64,000 bases of DNA, from contig NC_134434.1 in the NCBI RefSeq assembly GCF_030867145.1, positions 3,534,001 to 3,598,000 on the forward strand. Reading direction: 5' to 3'. Positions 44,901 through 60,075 of this stretch are shown piece by piece (position 1 is the first letter of the stretch; each line of letters begins with the position of its first letter). Both the position numbers and the translations under genes were made by a program. Source of the stretch: Opisthocomus hoazin. Taxonomy: Eukaryota; Chordata; Aves; Opisthocomiformes; Opisthocomidae. Under the pieces are notes generated by a model. That model saw only the letters and a program-made list of their open reading frames with translations. It was not told the origin of the DNA and searched no databases.

Positions 44901-47900
44901 AACGTTATGGGAAGTTTATAAGAGACTTCCAAAATCAGCTCATGGGAGAAAACACAATCTATCAAGAACTGTTTAAATACAACACTGCCACTGCTGGGGA
45001 AGACTCCCTGAGCAGGGATCACCAAGGGCTCAAAGTATAAAGCGGGGATGAATCACAATGTATTTCATACAAAGCGTTCTTCTCCCACCCTTCCCTAAGA
45101 AATTTGTACTTATTAGTCACTGCCCGTGCCAGGATACTGGACTGTATGGACCTCTGACCTAACCCCAATTTTTACTTTTCATAGACTTGGAAGGTAAGAA
45201 ATGAATTTGTTTCAGCAATAGAGAAGACTAAGGAAAAGCATAAAGCAACAAAGGACAAAAAAGGCATTGACTACATATTTTCCTTCAATATATGTCAGCA
45301 CCACAGCAACCAGGCAGTTAATTATACTTTTAAGCATACAACTGTAACGCATTTGATTTTCATGATAATGTGAGCCGACATGAAAGATTCCTGAGAACTG
45401 TGAGCAGTGCTAAGAGGGTGTCCTGGACTGACTCCCACATTTCCACGTTAACCACAGTGCCATCCAGCAACCTTTCTCCCTTTTAAATAGACTTGCCAGA
45501 AAGCGAAAGGGTGGTGGGAAGAGCTCCTGAAGCCTGGACCTGTGAGCAGCGAGCCATGATTGTCACCACACTGGAGAAGTCAGCTTAAAGACTAAGCAGT
45601 TGATACAAAAAGAGAGTCCTAGCCTCTTGGAGCAAACAAGCAGAGAAAAACGATAGAATCTTAAAGCATTTGCTAAGCCTACAAAAAAAATCATAGCTCT
45701 GTAAATAAAAAGATCAGAACTTATGGTGTAGCTCCAGGAGACTGAGTGTTTGGTTTTCTGCTTTATAAAACAGGAAGTCAAAATAAAATTGGAGCTAGAT
45801 GTTCTCATCCTCTGCTTTCAGGGACTTGTGAAAAAAACAGTGCAAACAGAGCATGCAGGATTAACCTGTGAGGCTGGACTGTTTGTCCCTACAATAAATA
45901 CTTCGCTAGTGCATGTTTGTAATTTTTTTTCATTTGTATAAGGATGAAGACAGTCATTTATACAAGCAAGATTCTTTGAGCAAGAAATGTGACATTAGTA
46001 TTTCTGTGTTTTGCTTCAAGATAGAAGATCCTGACTACCAAAACATCACTTGTGTGTGAGGTTAGTTCAACGTAAGGTGAGAAAACAGCACTCCGTGGGC
46101 CATTTTGCCACTGCATTTAATGGTAGCTGGCACCTGTGCAGCAAACCAGGAAAGACTGTAAGAGCCAAGTTAAACCAATTGCTTCAACTTTGCACACAGT
46201 TTTGCTTTTAAAGGTGAGGGTTCAAAACCACTTCCAGCCCATTCAGCTCATAGAACAAGTTTAACTTCTTCATTTAACTAGCAGCCGTAGCCAACAGATC
46301 ACTGTCTGTCAGGCCCCTAAGTGTACCAAGAGGACTTCCCTGCCATCATCAGCCTGACCTGGGGCTTTCATCCACACTCTCTGCCCATAGTTCCACCAGC
46401 ACCTTTTATGTTCAGGCCTGAGCTATGTTGTAGGTGTCTAAGCCATGGTGCAGGTGCAGCTGTCTCCAGCTTTTCTTCTTGGATGGACCTCAGATCTTAG
46501 TTGTAGCCTCATCTCCTGTTGCTCCTGACAAAATTCCATGGATGAACTGGGTTCATCACCTCACCTTGTCTTAGGATGTAGGTGCACTCATTACCAGCAC
46601 CCTGCTTTTTCCACACTTTTTAGACCTGTGCCCCTGGTGAGTGTGGGCTCTGCCTGAGCTGTGGTCGCTTAGCTCCTGGTTTGTTCGGCCCTCAGGGAGC
46701 AACCCTGCCTTTTGCTGCTTCTATTGCTCAGCACATTTTTCACCAGGAAACATTACTATTTGTGATGGCTATATGCAAAACACTAGAACATAGAAAAAGC
46801 AACTCCACTAGGGTGATATCAAGGAAAAGAACTGTCCATTAGAGGATTACGTGATCCCTTTCCAAACCTGGCACCCTGTCATCCACCTGGCAGATGAAGA
46901 TGCTAGGTGCTTTGGTGCTTCCAAGATTGCAGTTCCCTGTAGTATAAAGGTTCAGCATTACTTCTTTCTAGCTGCAAGTTATGTCCTACTCCATGAGCAA
47001 GGAATCTTGTGCTGCACCACCACAGCTCTGCCCTAGAAGGATGCTTTAAGTGCAAGGCTTTTCCCTGAAATCCCATCACAGGTTTTAGGTTAGGGTTAAG
47101 CAGTAATGCTTGAAGTAAGGTATGTAATATGGCTACAGATGTGTTGTCCTCTGCTGCCCATAAGTCAAAGTCATACGCAAAGAAAATCATGCAGTTTTAG
47201 AAATATGTCACATGGCACATCACACGACACCTCCTGCCATCTCCTCTTTCCTTGTACCGTTCCAAATTGGGATACATTGAGGGACTGTAGACTGACAATG
47301 AGCAAGAATGAGTCAATGACGGCAATAAAGCCAGAGTTTCAAAAGCAGGTGGCTTTCACATTTGTGGCCAAGGTGATGGATTTCTGCGCTGCTGGGTCTG
47401 TGCCTGCACGTGGTCCATCACCACCAGTCCCGGTAACACATCTTGCAGTTTTCAACTGACACAACTGCAGTTCTCTAAAGGCATTCTAGTCTGAAGCCTT
47501 CTAAGGCAAAAAGGGAGGCACACTGACATCTGGTGTAAAAGACTGAAACCTGCACTCCAAAAACTGCATTGTAAGATGCAGAAATGGCTTTGAACTGCAG
47601 GAGGGCAAAAGGGCACTGGCAAATAATCCTAGGGTTTCTCCCCAGGCAGCAAGTTGCTTAAAGAGAAAAACATGTGGAAAAGCTATGCCTGATATAATGT
47701 TATCTGCTACATTTTAAAAATAAACACCTAGAAGCAGTTTACCCTATGTTCAGAACTTGTAGACTCATTTTCAGAGCAGATATTTTTATTGTGATAAATA
47801 GATTTAATCACACTACTGATTAGATTGCTTCTCTGTTTGTCTCAATGACTGGTCTTTTAACTACGTTTTTGTCAAGCGCCTGGTGTGTTTCTTGACTGTA

Positions 47901-50900
47901 ACCATACAGAGCTAGAGCCTCTCAATCTGAACTCTTTGGATCTCCAGTGTAAACTAAATCAGCATGGATCAGGTATAAATGGACTTACTCATCACAAGAC
48001 TGCTGTGTTCACCCATGGGGCAGAAGCAGAAGAGTGCAGGGCTTGCTGGGACATACCCTGTTTTAACCACAAAACCTGAGCAAGTCCGAGCCTATGAGAA
48101 CCTTTGACATGTTCTTGAAACTCACATTTTTTGCTGCTTTGTGTTCTGTCTCCAGTGGTGGAAATCCCCATGCAGCCAGGGGAGAGTGCACACACCTGGT
48201 GCTCCCTCCCTCAAACTCCTGCCACAGTCCATACAGCTGCAGGACCTTCTGCCACCACAGGCTGAACCTCTGGCTCCAGCAGTTCTCGGAGTAAAATCTT
48301 TCTCCCAACAGCCTAAACCTGTTTCAGAGTTACGCAAACTTCTGACATCCTCAGCATAAGCATTCGCAGCTTGACTGTGCAGCCTGAGAGGAATCACTGT
48401 CTTTTGCTCATTTTTTTGTTAAATTTAAATGCTTCTAGCAGGAGGGATTTGTGACGAAAAGAGCTTTCCTGGCTTGGTTCAGCTTCAGGTGAGGGAAGGG
48501 TACCCACAACTGCAGGATATATCAAAAACGGAGAAATACACGCAGGTACGCTGGGAAACTAATACAGGCTGGGAAGAGATGTAGCAGGCTGTTGAGAGGA
48601 AGGCTTCAAACCCTGGACCTCAGACGAGTTAGGAGTGGCAATTTAAAATGAGCCTTTAGCTTTTTAGACTTAAGTCCCTGTGCAAAACCCCAAACTGAAC
48701 ACGGAAAGAGGTGTTCACTTGACAATCACAAGACAGACAAGGTTTTGTCTTACAAATAGGAAACAGTTAAAACATGCTTGGACCCTGTCAAGCTTTACTA
48801 ACCTACTGACTAGAGGGTTTTTATCAGACATGAGTTAAGCAGGAGGTACACCTTGTGCAGGACTGGAGCATACTGCCTTCCACAGAGGAAACAGTTACTG
48901 GGCACTGCCAGGGAAGCCACTCTCCAGAGTCCAGACCTACATAAGCACTGCAGGGCGATGCTTTCAGTCTGCCAGGTAGAGCAGGCTACTGCTGATAAAA
49001 GACTAACTTTGCTTTTGTCACAGCAGGAGCAGTGTTGGGGCTCTAGACACTCCCAGGACTTTCTTGTTGGGAACTGTGGGACAGTAAGAATGAGCATATG
49101 AGAAAAACTTGCAGAAATGCCATTTTGTAAGGTAGATCTACACAAACTTTTCATCTTAGATGAAAAAGTATTGGTTTTGTGTCAAAAGGGTCAGTTCTAA
49201 CACGTTGCACGGCTTTCCAGGCTCAGGGATTATATTAAACAACCACCTACAATGTGTGCTGGTTGCAGGAAGCCCGTCTGGAATAAAAAAAGCCCCCAAA
49301 ATGCCAAGATTGTCCTTAAATCAATTGATGGGGCTTTTACTGCATAGTAGGTCACTGCAAAGTGCAGTCTTACCCCTGAAACAGGTATGCCTGAAGCGCT
49401 GCATTTTCAATCAAGAATCGAAACACAGTATGCAGTATCAAACGTTAACACTCAGCTTCAACAGCGTAAGACAAATGCATGGTGGCATCTGCGGCCAACA
49501 TCAGATGCTTAGTCCTGAAATACTCCGTATAAACCCCTCATTCAGCCGTCACTGACTGAGTCCACGCCTGTATAATCTGACCGCTGAAGTGGGATGCCCC
49601 TGTGGCAGCAGTGCCCTTGCACAATAGCCAGAATAAGCGAGGATCTGGCCAAGTCTGGGCGGGTGCCGTCTGACACAGCGCAGGCTGCATTCACTGCAGT
49701 TTTCAGGACTGTCACAAACAAAACCTATGCTGGTTAAAGCATTTTTCTTGCAGTCACAGGGGCCAGCTGATGTTTTCCCCAGGCTCCTGTTGGGTCTTCA
49801 CGCTGATTACAGGGCCATCAGTTCAGAATCTGCCCATTACAGGACTTGGGAAGGGGTCACACATCCAACTCGTGGCACATGCCCAGGAACAGCAACGCCA
49901 GCAAAATGGTGTTTTGTGTGTGCCTGAACAACTCTTCACAGCACCTCCTCCAAAGCATTTCCAGAGCTGCACCCCTCCCACCTCTGAACAGTGTGAAAAA
50001 CTGTTTCTAAGCAGAGTTACCAGTCACCAGTACCCTTCTCAGAAAAGTCCAGCTTTTCAAAGCAGCCAAGGCATCCACACCACCGCCCACCCACCCTGAT
50101 GGCAGGCAGGGCTGCACCCTGCCAGGGCTTTCCGATAGCTTCAGCATTGAAAAGCAAAACATCTCAGCAATCCAGGTCTTTACCTCTGAAAACTCAAACG
50201 ATTCATGCAAATCCACCCCAACATGTCCCACCTCCTCCTTAAGCCAGAGGAATCTTAACAGTTTGTTCTGCTTCTTGGGGATTTAGTATTTCTTTGCAAC
50301 ATTCCTCAACAGTCTACTGGACCTCTTCCCTGAAGCTGCATCAATGCCCGCAGCGGCAGGGGAAGAGCACTGGGGACCAAGGCTTGTCACAGCAGGGCTG
50401 CAGCACCTTTTAGCAGTGTGCAACCAAGAGCCTGCCTCTCACAGCAGTTCTCTGTCACTTTTAACCACTGAATTGCTCCCAAATTCTGCCTTCAACAAGA
50501 CTTCAGTTATTCCACCCCTGAAGGCAGCGGGGACCCAGCACAAATGCAGTAGAGGTGCTGTGAGGAACAGCATCCAGAGGAAAATGGGATCTGATCCAAC
50601 CTGACGGTGTGCACACAGCCTCTGATTCCCACACATACTTAATATCTACAATAAAGCAGAAGTTAGGATATTCCTAACAATACTGTCCAGTTCACCATAC
50701 ATAAAACTTGTATTTATCTGGAGATCTCAGAATCATGTTGCTCATCAGGGAAATAGCAGAAGATGCAGACTGTATTGACATATTTTTATTTATAATTAAC
50801 AGGAACTTCTGAAGTATTAGATAACAGCTTGAGGCAGAAAGCACGTCTAACTCTTAGTCCCAAAAGCGGTCTGAAATCAAATCTCCTCACTGATGCCCTT

Positions 50901-52336
50901 GCAGTTTTCTCTCCACTTCTGAGGAACGTGAGAGGGTCAAAGGCTTAATTGCACGGTGGAATCCAAGATGATTTTTTAATTATTTTAGTTGTAAAAGTCT
51001 AGCACGGGTATTCCTGTGCAGAATGCAGTAAAACCTCCTGCCCTTTATGTCTAAATGCCACAGACTGCGAGGCTGCCACCCTGCTACCCGTCCACTCTGG
51101 TCCCTTCACGGTTATGGTTTTCTGAGCGCTGGCACTACACCAGCATAGCAAATAAGTATCATAGCAAGTAAGTGTCATGGCTTGTACAGTAACGCCCCAT
51201 CCCACGTTTCAAAGTTGTATCAAAGTCCTCTACAACTGAAAATGCTTTTTGCTGGTAAGCTGCAGTTAAACGTACCACAGCACATGGAGAATTGTTATGT
51301 ATTCACCAGGCTGGACTGTACCATGCACCAACATCTGAGACAGCATTCTGAGATTTTTTAAACAGATTTAGACTACTTTGTGCAAGGTGAAAAGACTCTG
51401 CTGTGAAAACCAAGTATCCACCTGGAACTTTTTCAGTGCCTTACCTTCCTGCTCCTGTTCTGAGGAGAGTGTGCACACCTCGGCAACTACTTACCACATC
51501 AGTGCACAAACACACCGCAGAGCTGCAGGATGCCGTTCCGCAGGTGGCTGCAGAAGCTAAAATTTACACGAGTTCAAAACAGGACCAATTCTTAGAAGAA
51601 AGCTCCACTGAAGTTTGTGAGATGTGTGGATAACACCGTTACCTCCAGGGTCACTGAGTCACACATTGCTGGGAAGGTGGGCTCCAGTTCTGCAGCACTG
51701 CAACGCTCGCTCTGAGCTCTGCTTCTACAGCAGTATCCCACGCTGGTCACTTCTGAAGACGGTTGTTGGATTAGACAGGATTTTGGCAAGGCTGATTTTG
51801 ACTCTGTCAGAAAACCTGCCAGCATGCATGTTAACTCAAATATTCAAAGCCAAACAATTTATTAAGAACAACATTTTACAACAGTGTTTTCTCTTCAACT
51901 AAGCTTCAAGATGCACGTGGAACTTGCAGGTAAAGGACTGACTGGGTGTAGCAGACTTACAAATCATTTAGAGCATGCCCATTTCACGGCAGCTGTGTTC
52001 AGACTGATCACAGTCAGCTTGCCCGCTTGTCTGAGAAAGAAAATCGCTTAACTACAGGCTTTTCTTAAAATGATTTCCTGGTAAAAACGAAATTTTAGGG
52101 ACTGCACTCATCTGAATATCATGCAAAGATCTGAAAACTATAAGTACAAGTAGATTACACCCGAGTGATGTGATTGCAAATTCAAGCTGCATTAAGCTGG
52201 TATCAACAAAGCAGTACATGTGCATATGGTACCCCAAGTGTTCTTTGATGATATTGCATTCAAAAGACGTGAGGCTTTGGTAGAAGAAAAATCAACTGGG
52301 TAAAGACAATTCCATGCTTAGTGTGTCTCTGTACAG

Positions 52337-52342
52337 TTTATT
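52337..52342 (-). terminator. GAS7: Candidate distal GAS7 polyadenylation signal
   Basis: TTTATT on the + strand, i.e. AATAAA in the GAS7 direction, about 8.1 kb past the stop. Mammalian GAS7 has a 3' UTR several kilobases long, so a distal site of this kind is plausible but not shown. Confidence 0.2.
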
Positions 52343-55300
52343 TTACAGGAGATGAGATGAGCACTGTGGTGCATATAAACTTGCAGAACAATATAGGAAA
52401 ATACAGTTTAACCATATGAAATTGTTTTACAGTAAGACAGAAAAACTATGTATAGGAAATGCCTTCAATACTGAAGGACAAGATCCACAGCTGACGTAGC
52501 TTCCACTGAACTCTGCCAGTTTACCTGAGCTGAAGATCTGCCCCTTTAATCTTTTCTGCATTCAACTTCTTAAATTCAGTAAATGATTCCTTCATGTATC
52601 CTTATGGAACAAAAGCCATCCTATAATTTGCACAATGATCCAAGATTTACTAGGTACCCAGACAGAGGCTGCATGATACATAAAGTATTTAAGGGGTCTA
52701 TTCAGCCAAAATTTATGGAATGTTACAAAATTTTGGTTAAACATCTTTAAAAATAAGTCATTAGTACTGGCAAAAGACAACTTTCCTAGAAATTTAGAAG
52801 TATTTAGCAAAAGTTACACAAAAAAGGACCAATTAAGCAACTTTATTTTAGTAGAAAACTCTTATTTTAGTGTATGACTGGTGGTCTGGCCCACCTTTGA
52901 ATCCCTGCTGTTAGAATGTCTGCAAAATTGTTTGGTGGATTTTTGACACTGTGTTGGACTGCCGAAAGAAAGGAAACCATCTAAGGAGGAGAAGAAAGTA
53001 CCCGTCCAATACTAGTACCTGCTCCTTTCATAACAGATAGAGGTTGCTGTCCCTAAACTGTGTTTTTGACCTGCTGGAGTTAGAGAGTGGTAAATGGACG
53101 TCCAAATTCCTTCAGCTATTCTGAAAATCTCTGCCATCACATTAAAAAAAACTCCAAAGGAACAAGGGATTTCAGGTAAGCGTTCCCAAATTCAAACGAC
53201 TAAGATTGTCATGGCACGCAGATGTGACATCCCTGAAATCACCATTTAGCTTTAGACTTCCAGTACCAGAAAATATCTTCTCAGCAACTGCTTTAAAAAA
53301 AAAAAAGAGTCATTTTTTAAATTTTACACAATAAAGGCCTACTTAGGCGCCAAATGCTACTTACTCAACTATTTTTATGCAGAATTACCTGCTTATTCTA
53401 CTAAGACCCCTACACTGAAGGATGCATCAGAAGACTAAGTCAGTGACGCTCCTTCAATGCAGTTGCGCTTAAGTCTAACATTTCCTACTCCATTTTCAAC
53501 ACTGAGAATTCCAGATGACTGCACTGGACAGTAAATGACCAGTGAGACCAAGGCAGGTCTGCTGGACAGGCGGATGTCCTAACGGGGCGCACAGTGCAGA
53601 GCACGGCAGGAGGGTTGAGAATCCTGCACAGATCTGCGCGCACTGGCTGCTCCTCGGTTCTGGAAATTTGGAGGGTGAAATTTCAAATGCTTGTAGCTGA
53701 CACAATTTAAAGAGGCACTTCAAGGGGAACTACTAGCAGAATTTTAGTAGAGTTCCGATACAAACCATTACTCAGTTACTCATTAATTCAGTAGCCCTGA
53801 AAGACTGCATATATTCAGAATCACAGTCTTGTCCACTCACTGAACCTGAATACAGCAGCTGAGCAGCTTTTGTTCTGAATATCCACTGAGTTTGTCTCTT
53901 GCGTCACACCTGAAATAGTTCAACTTAATGTAAGTTGAGGGAATTAAATTTGAATGTTTCAAATTTATATATTTTTTTCTGTAATTATTATGCGGTTAAC
54001 CTAAGACTTCTTTTTTATTGGTTTATGAAAGATATTATCCATGTACAATTCTTAGAATCAGATGCATCATTAGGCACGAAAGGTTTCTGCCTTGAGGAAT
54101 GCATGGGATTAGAAATTTAAGTCAAATTGTGCTATGTGTTGGTCCCTTCAGAAAAAATGTCCAGGAAGAAAAAAAAAAAAAGTGACTGGCACAAAAAGGA
54201 GTCATTGCCCTTCCAAACAAAAAAGACCACGCAAACTGGTGTATGGTGATGTAGGGTTGGCTACAGTAACCATGAAGAGGACAAAAACAAGAACTGAAAG
54301 ATGCACATTTATATGAATAAGATCTACTATAAGACAAAGTAATGAATACTATTTATACAATAGTGCTTCTGGGGAAAAGGCAAGGATTTGCTGACAGGAA
54401 AGAGTTCATCACCATTATGCCACAGAAAGACTTTGTGTTCCAAGCTCCTGGAGGACACCTGCATGCCAGGCTTCACACATCTCCACCAGACTCACAGTCA
54501 GGTCAGTGCAAGGGACATCACAGTGCTGCCGAATGCCAAACCCCATTCTGCAGCGACCAGTGTGGTGTTGCCACATGCCGGCCTCCTGCTAGCACAACCA
54601 GGTGCTACTTGGAGAGCCCTATATCAAGCAATAGATACATCAGAATGTTTCATCACTGATTTTCATGCGCCAAACAGAATTTGGAGGGTGATGAGCCTTT
54701 TACTGGACCCACTGGGGTCTGAGGGAGACGAGTGCCTCGTGTCAGAAGCTCAAATGCCCCTGTGACAGCTAAATATTTTCCTGCCCTATGTGTTTGTTTT
54801 TAATTTGAATACATCTGTGACTATTGCCCCCCTGGTTAAGTTAAATGTGCCCAGCAGTCTCCTCTGGTAATGTCAGACCCTTCTGCTCTGCAAAGGACAC
54901 CCATCAGCCGTTGTCTACCACTGCCTGAGTGCGGGAGGAATACCCACACAGCAAGAACCATTCACAGCAAGCCTTGGGACCTCATTCTCCTATTTCAACA
55001 CTCTGGGTAGCAAAAAGCCTACAGACTTTCCAGAAAGGTCTGTGATCAGGAAAGGTCATTATTTTGGAAACAGCCTTTTTGACACTATCTTTTGAAGATC
55101 TAGTTCTCGCAAAGCAGGGAACCAGTAAGGGGGACCACGACTGCCTCCGTGACACCAGGCTCCTACTGCCGTCTCTGGGAACGCACCCAGTAGGCTGCAC
55201 TAGTGCAAAAGAGTACACTAGCTACTATGAGACAGCAAATGTGTTTTCAATTCAGAAGGAAACAATCAATCGATCATACCAAGAAGTCACATCTACTCAT

Positions 55301-58300
55301 TCCAGGGGGACCTTCAAGGTGCTGGTCTGGATTTCTTAAGGTGCTTGATAGTGAAGGACCCACCTGGGTAAGCAGTGCTCTTTTTCTCTGTGTGTGTGAC
55401 GGAAGGAATAGATGGGCAGAGCTACTTTTTCCATGTAATCTTGGATTTGGGTTTTTACAGCCGCATCAGAAGGTGAGCTGTAGGCTCACGCTCTAGAGCT
55501 GCGCTCCTACCACAGTCACTTGTGGGGCTGCTGGGAACTGCACGTATAGCAGCTAGGTCTTACGCAGTAAGTATCTGAGGTTCTTATTTCTTAATGTTTA
55601 CCTTCTACATATACTCAACGACTGAGGAAAAAAGAGGCTTGTGCATTTCTATTTGTTAGCCTGATTTTCAAAGTCTCTCATCACCTACATGCTCGCTTGT
55701 TGTCTTCCAAGAAATCTCCAAGTGTTGAGAACTTCCAAAGAGCAGGTGAAGAGTGCACATTTCTACAGAAAGAATCTGACCTGCAGCAAATATTTAAATG
55801 ATGAAATTAAGAACAGGGACAAATTTAAAGGGGTTCTGAGAAGGTCTGAGAAATTATGACTGCTGCTAAGCGTGTAAAAGTTTCCTGTGAATGCTTTACA
55901 GAAAATTCCTGTTAGGAAAAAAAAAAAAGAAAAAACCAAACCCAGGGTGATTTGAGTGCAGTTCACTGTCACAAGACAGCTACACACACTGACATTACAG
56001 CATGGGGCTGTCAGTTAAACAAAAAGCAGCTAATTCTGCAACACGAAACTGTGCAGATGCATAAAGGGCAAAGAGAACCAAAGCACAAATCTGCATGCTG
56101 CCTGTTATGCATGAAGGGAAGAATTATTTCAGTGTTTACTGTAACTGTGCAACACAAGGGGGAGCACAGCTACCCCACAGCAGCTCAAAAAAAAAAAAAA
56201 AATTAAAGCTATCTCTAAAGAGCTCAGTGTCAAATAATAAAATAACAAGCCTACAAGGGAAAAACTGAAGTCTTTCAAATGATGTTCAACACACAGAAGT
56301 GATGAACAAATGTGAGTTACAGATGCGAGTGAATCTGGAGCAGATTGGAAATCTGAGAATTAGGTCTTTTTGGATGTTTCTTTGTAAAAGCAACTGGAAT
56401 CTTGCCAGTGATGGGAGAAGAGTGCACTTGGCCCTCGTGGCAAAGGACTCATCACTTCCAGCTCATTAACTCCAACAGGAATCTGTCAACACCACCGGAT
56501 CCAGAATGAGTTCTGTTAGGAAGTAAGCTGAAAGAATACCTTAGCGAAAGACTTCCAGCAAGAACTCTCTATTTATTAAACTGTGCCAGAAGAAAACTTT
56601 GAAGATATCAGTGGGCTGGTATGGATGATGAATAAAATGCTCTCATTCTGTACAGTAGCTGAGGTTACGGCTGGTAAGCACCTCACCAGCTCTGGCACCG
56701 GAGTCAGGACACCCAACAGATTCAAAGCCGTAGGTATTCATGAGGTCCTTGAGCTCAGACAAGGGCCAAAAGGCTCTGGCTGAAGCAGAAATCGCCAGGG
56801 AGCCCGAGGCTTGACAGCACGAGACAAGTATGTGACAGCATGGCTAAGAGAAAGAGGGAGCTCTGCGGGAGCAGCAGGACTCCTGGAACACGGGCAGATT
56901 CTGCAAAGACCTGGGCAAGCAGAGGCACCAGATAAGAACCAGAGGCAAATTCCCACTAATTGTACCTCTTCAGGTGAAAGCAAACAGTACTAATTGAAAG
57001 GTCACCTCCTGCTCTGTGACCACAGCGCCGTATGAAGATGCAAAACAGCCGTGTCACTCAACAAAAGAAGACAGATACCTGTAGTGACTAAAATAGTGAA
57101 AATCTGCATGAAGTATGTCAACCTCCCTGCCAGGCAAAATGAGATGACCCTTAAGCTCAGTACCTATGGAGGCAAGAGACTTACTTTGCTAATCCTATTA
57201 ATCAGTTACATTGCAACATCATCATACTTTTCACATGCTAGCTATTTCAACACAACACAAAGCTTGATCTTGCTCCAGAACTGTTTAGCATGAGCTATTG
57301 CATGAGGAAAGACTGGGTTCAGCTGCATTTTCGCAACTCAGTGGAAGATGAATAGAGCAATGCTGAAACTCCCAAAATTACCTTGTTAGAAACGAACACG
57401 AAGGCAGGCGTCCATGCTTCCCTTCAAACATGCCACTACCTTCTTTGAAGATGCTGTCCGTGCAGAAGCACAGGGGCTCCAGCACTCCCTGACTTGTAAG
57501 GCATCACACTGTCCAGGATCCATCAGGCAGAGAAGTGAACGTGCCAGGTAACACTGATCCCGCTGTCTGCAGCGTCGTATCACAAGGGAATATCATCTTT
57601 TGCAAGAAATAAGCTGGAAACCATCTACAAGCAACAGCAAAACTTCCCTAACACTTCCACTGATTACAGATGGAAGTCTTGTTGTAGAAGCAGCATCTCA
57701 CCCACTGCCGAGCAGCACCAGGCAAGAGTTTGCTGGGCCTGGTAAAGATTAACAGCCAGGTACAAGTGCTCTCCTCAGATTATCAAAGTGAAAAAGAGAC
57801 AGAGGCTCCATCAAGAAAATTATCGTTCTGTGCAGCTCACACATTCCTGCAACATTTCAAATGGACCAAAAACTAGAAGTAGGAAAACTGTCTGGAAATA
57901 AAACAAAAGGGAGAAAAATGTACCAGAAAATACAGCTTAGAATTGAGAGTATCTTAAATACATCTTAGTAGAGGAACCAAAACACATTTCAGTCCTCAGA
58001 GAAATCTGTGCTAATGAACAGTATTTCCAGTCCAAAACAGATAAAATAACAAACATCTTTAAAAAAAGAGGAAGAATAAAGTGTAATTGATAACAGATTA
58101 TTTCAGATATTTATTAAGGAGAATACTGTATAAAGTGCACAACTAGCTTGGTTTTGTAATCAAACCAAGACGTGGTGAAGTGTCACCAAGATTGCTCATT
58201 TTAATTTACAATACAGCTTAGAAAACAAGAGTCAACCTGAGATGCAGCTCTTAAGTACTCCAGTTATTTTTGGCCACTGAAGTTTTGAAAGCTCACCCTG

Positions 58301-59682
58301 CATCTGTGGTTTAAAAAGAAAAAGTGCCTGTACTCCAAAGTGCATGGCAGAGACAGGAAACATACATTAGTATGCCAAAAAAATTAACAGGACAGAGAGT
58401 GAATCAATAGGAAGACTGAAAAAGAGAGATCATCATGAAACTTCCCTGCTTGAGCAGAACAAGAGGAGTCCAGGGAAGCGTATGTACTCTGAGCTCAAGG
58501 ACGACGTGACACTTAGGCAAACCATGTTTCATTTGTATTGCAATGGTCTTTGCAGGAACTTAGGAGAGACTCTCATAACAGTGTGCTGGATGCTTCCAAC
58601 ACCAAGAATAAAATAATAGTCGCAAATTCAGAAGTGTGTAATGGAAGTACAGTACAGGAGGTGTCACACACCAGGAACACTGATCCTGAGGACGCAGTGG
58701 TCATGACATTGCACCTGCCAACGTGCAAAGGTTTACAAAGGTTAGTGACGCAGCAAAGAAGTAGGTTATGGAAGCATTTTCAAGACAAGAACAAATCTAT
58801 ACTGGTAAAGTGATGGTTGAGAAAAAGGGAACAACAGGAAAATGCAACAAAACTCAGTCTGAAATAAGAAACCAGAAAAACAATCACTGTGACAATATTA
58901 AAAATGTATTTCAGATAAGACTTCTCTGTGTCTCAGTTTGTATTTGTAAAGGGGAATATTAATTCTCAGTGATCTAATCACAGCACTTTGCTGATGGTGA
59001 ACAAAAACATAGAATAGTACTAGAACAAAAGAAGGATGCAGTTTTGGTGCTGTGGAAGAAAGAACGGTAACAATGAGATAAAGTGGAGCAGAACCATGGA
59101 TCCAATGAAACCTTACGGTTTGGGAAATTGTAGGTAACAATACAGTAAACACCGAGTAAAGGCCACAGTGGTGAGAATCAAGGTTTCTGCTGGATCTAAA
59201 GCAAGAATCTTAAGAATCTTGGCATCGTATGAAATGTTGAAAACTATATTAACAGGAACACTGAATAATCAATCAGAAATAACAGTGGGAGAAGAAAATG
59301 AATACCTTTTCAAAACCAGTCTCCAAACTACATAACACTACGTGCCAAGAGCAGTGATGATTTTTTGGCAGCTTGCGGTAAGGGTAACAAAGGAAAAACC
59401 TAAGGTTAAGAACCTGATGGTGCAGAAGTGCTAGGCACTACATTTAATGCAATCTAGCATCACAGATTCATGGCACCTTAGAAAATCAGGCTCTGAAAAG
59501 ATAAAACCCACAATTCAGCTGGATGAACTTGGTAATTAAAGACACCTAAAGGCTGTGATATTCACCTGAAGGAACCAACAAAGGGCAATTTAAACCTGGA
59601 TCCCAAATAAAAAGAGGACTGTCTTTAAGGAGATTCTGTGAGAAAACACCTTGCATAAGCAGGAAAGGTTTTGAACATCTTA

Positions 59683-59688
59683 TTTATT
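59683..59688 (-). terminator. GAS7: Candidate proximal GAS7 polyadenylation signal
   Basis: AATAAATA on the - strand, about 780 nt after the GAS7 stop codon. It is the nearest clear canonical signal I found downstream. Confidence 0.3.
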
Positions 59689-59964
59689 CCTTGGTATATA
59701 ACCTCTTTCTGTCACTGAGGGCACTCTGACAGCTAATGAGGTAGGTATAGCACAACCAAGTCTTTCCTGATCAATAACGGTGATGGTAACACTTTCAACT
59801 TTCTTGATTGGCCTGGAACAGAAATCATGATGATACTGGGTTTATGTATCCCTGAGAGGGAGTATAAAACAGGAAGAACAGGAGTCTTCTCCACTGCCAT
59901 GGTGGGAAACTGTTACATGAAATCAATGTATTTGCACAACATTGCTGCAAGATACGCATGTTTT

Positions 59965-60075
59965 ATAGATGGGAGAGCCAGAAAAGTTAATTGACTTGCC
60001 TATGGCCATGAAAGCAGTCAGTGACAGACCCTGGATTCATGATCAGAACTTCCTTGCCTCCTGCATCATGTTCGA
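59965..60075 (+). mobile_element. MIR-like (CORE-SINE) remnant
   Basis: TTTTATAGATGGG followed by GTTAATTGACTTGCC, AGTCAGTGACAGA and GGATTC, in this order and spacing, resembles the 3' half of the ancient MIR SINE. Divergence is high, as expected for an element that old. It is antisense to the GAS7 transcript and 390-500 nt past its stop codon. Confidence 0.5.

Noticed and set aside
54388-54765. 125-codon + strand frame, considered as a gene in the intergenic region
   Set aside because: No motif, domain or homologue recognised, and likely within antisense GAS7 3' UTR; consistent with a chance open frame.
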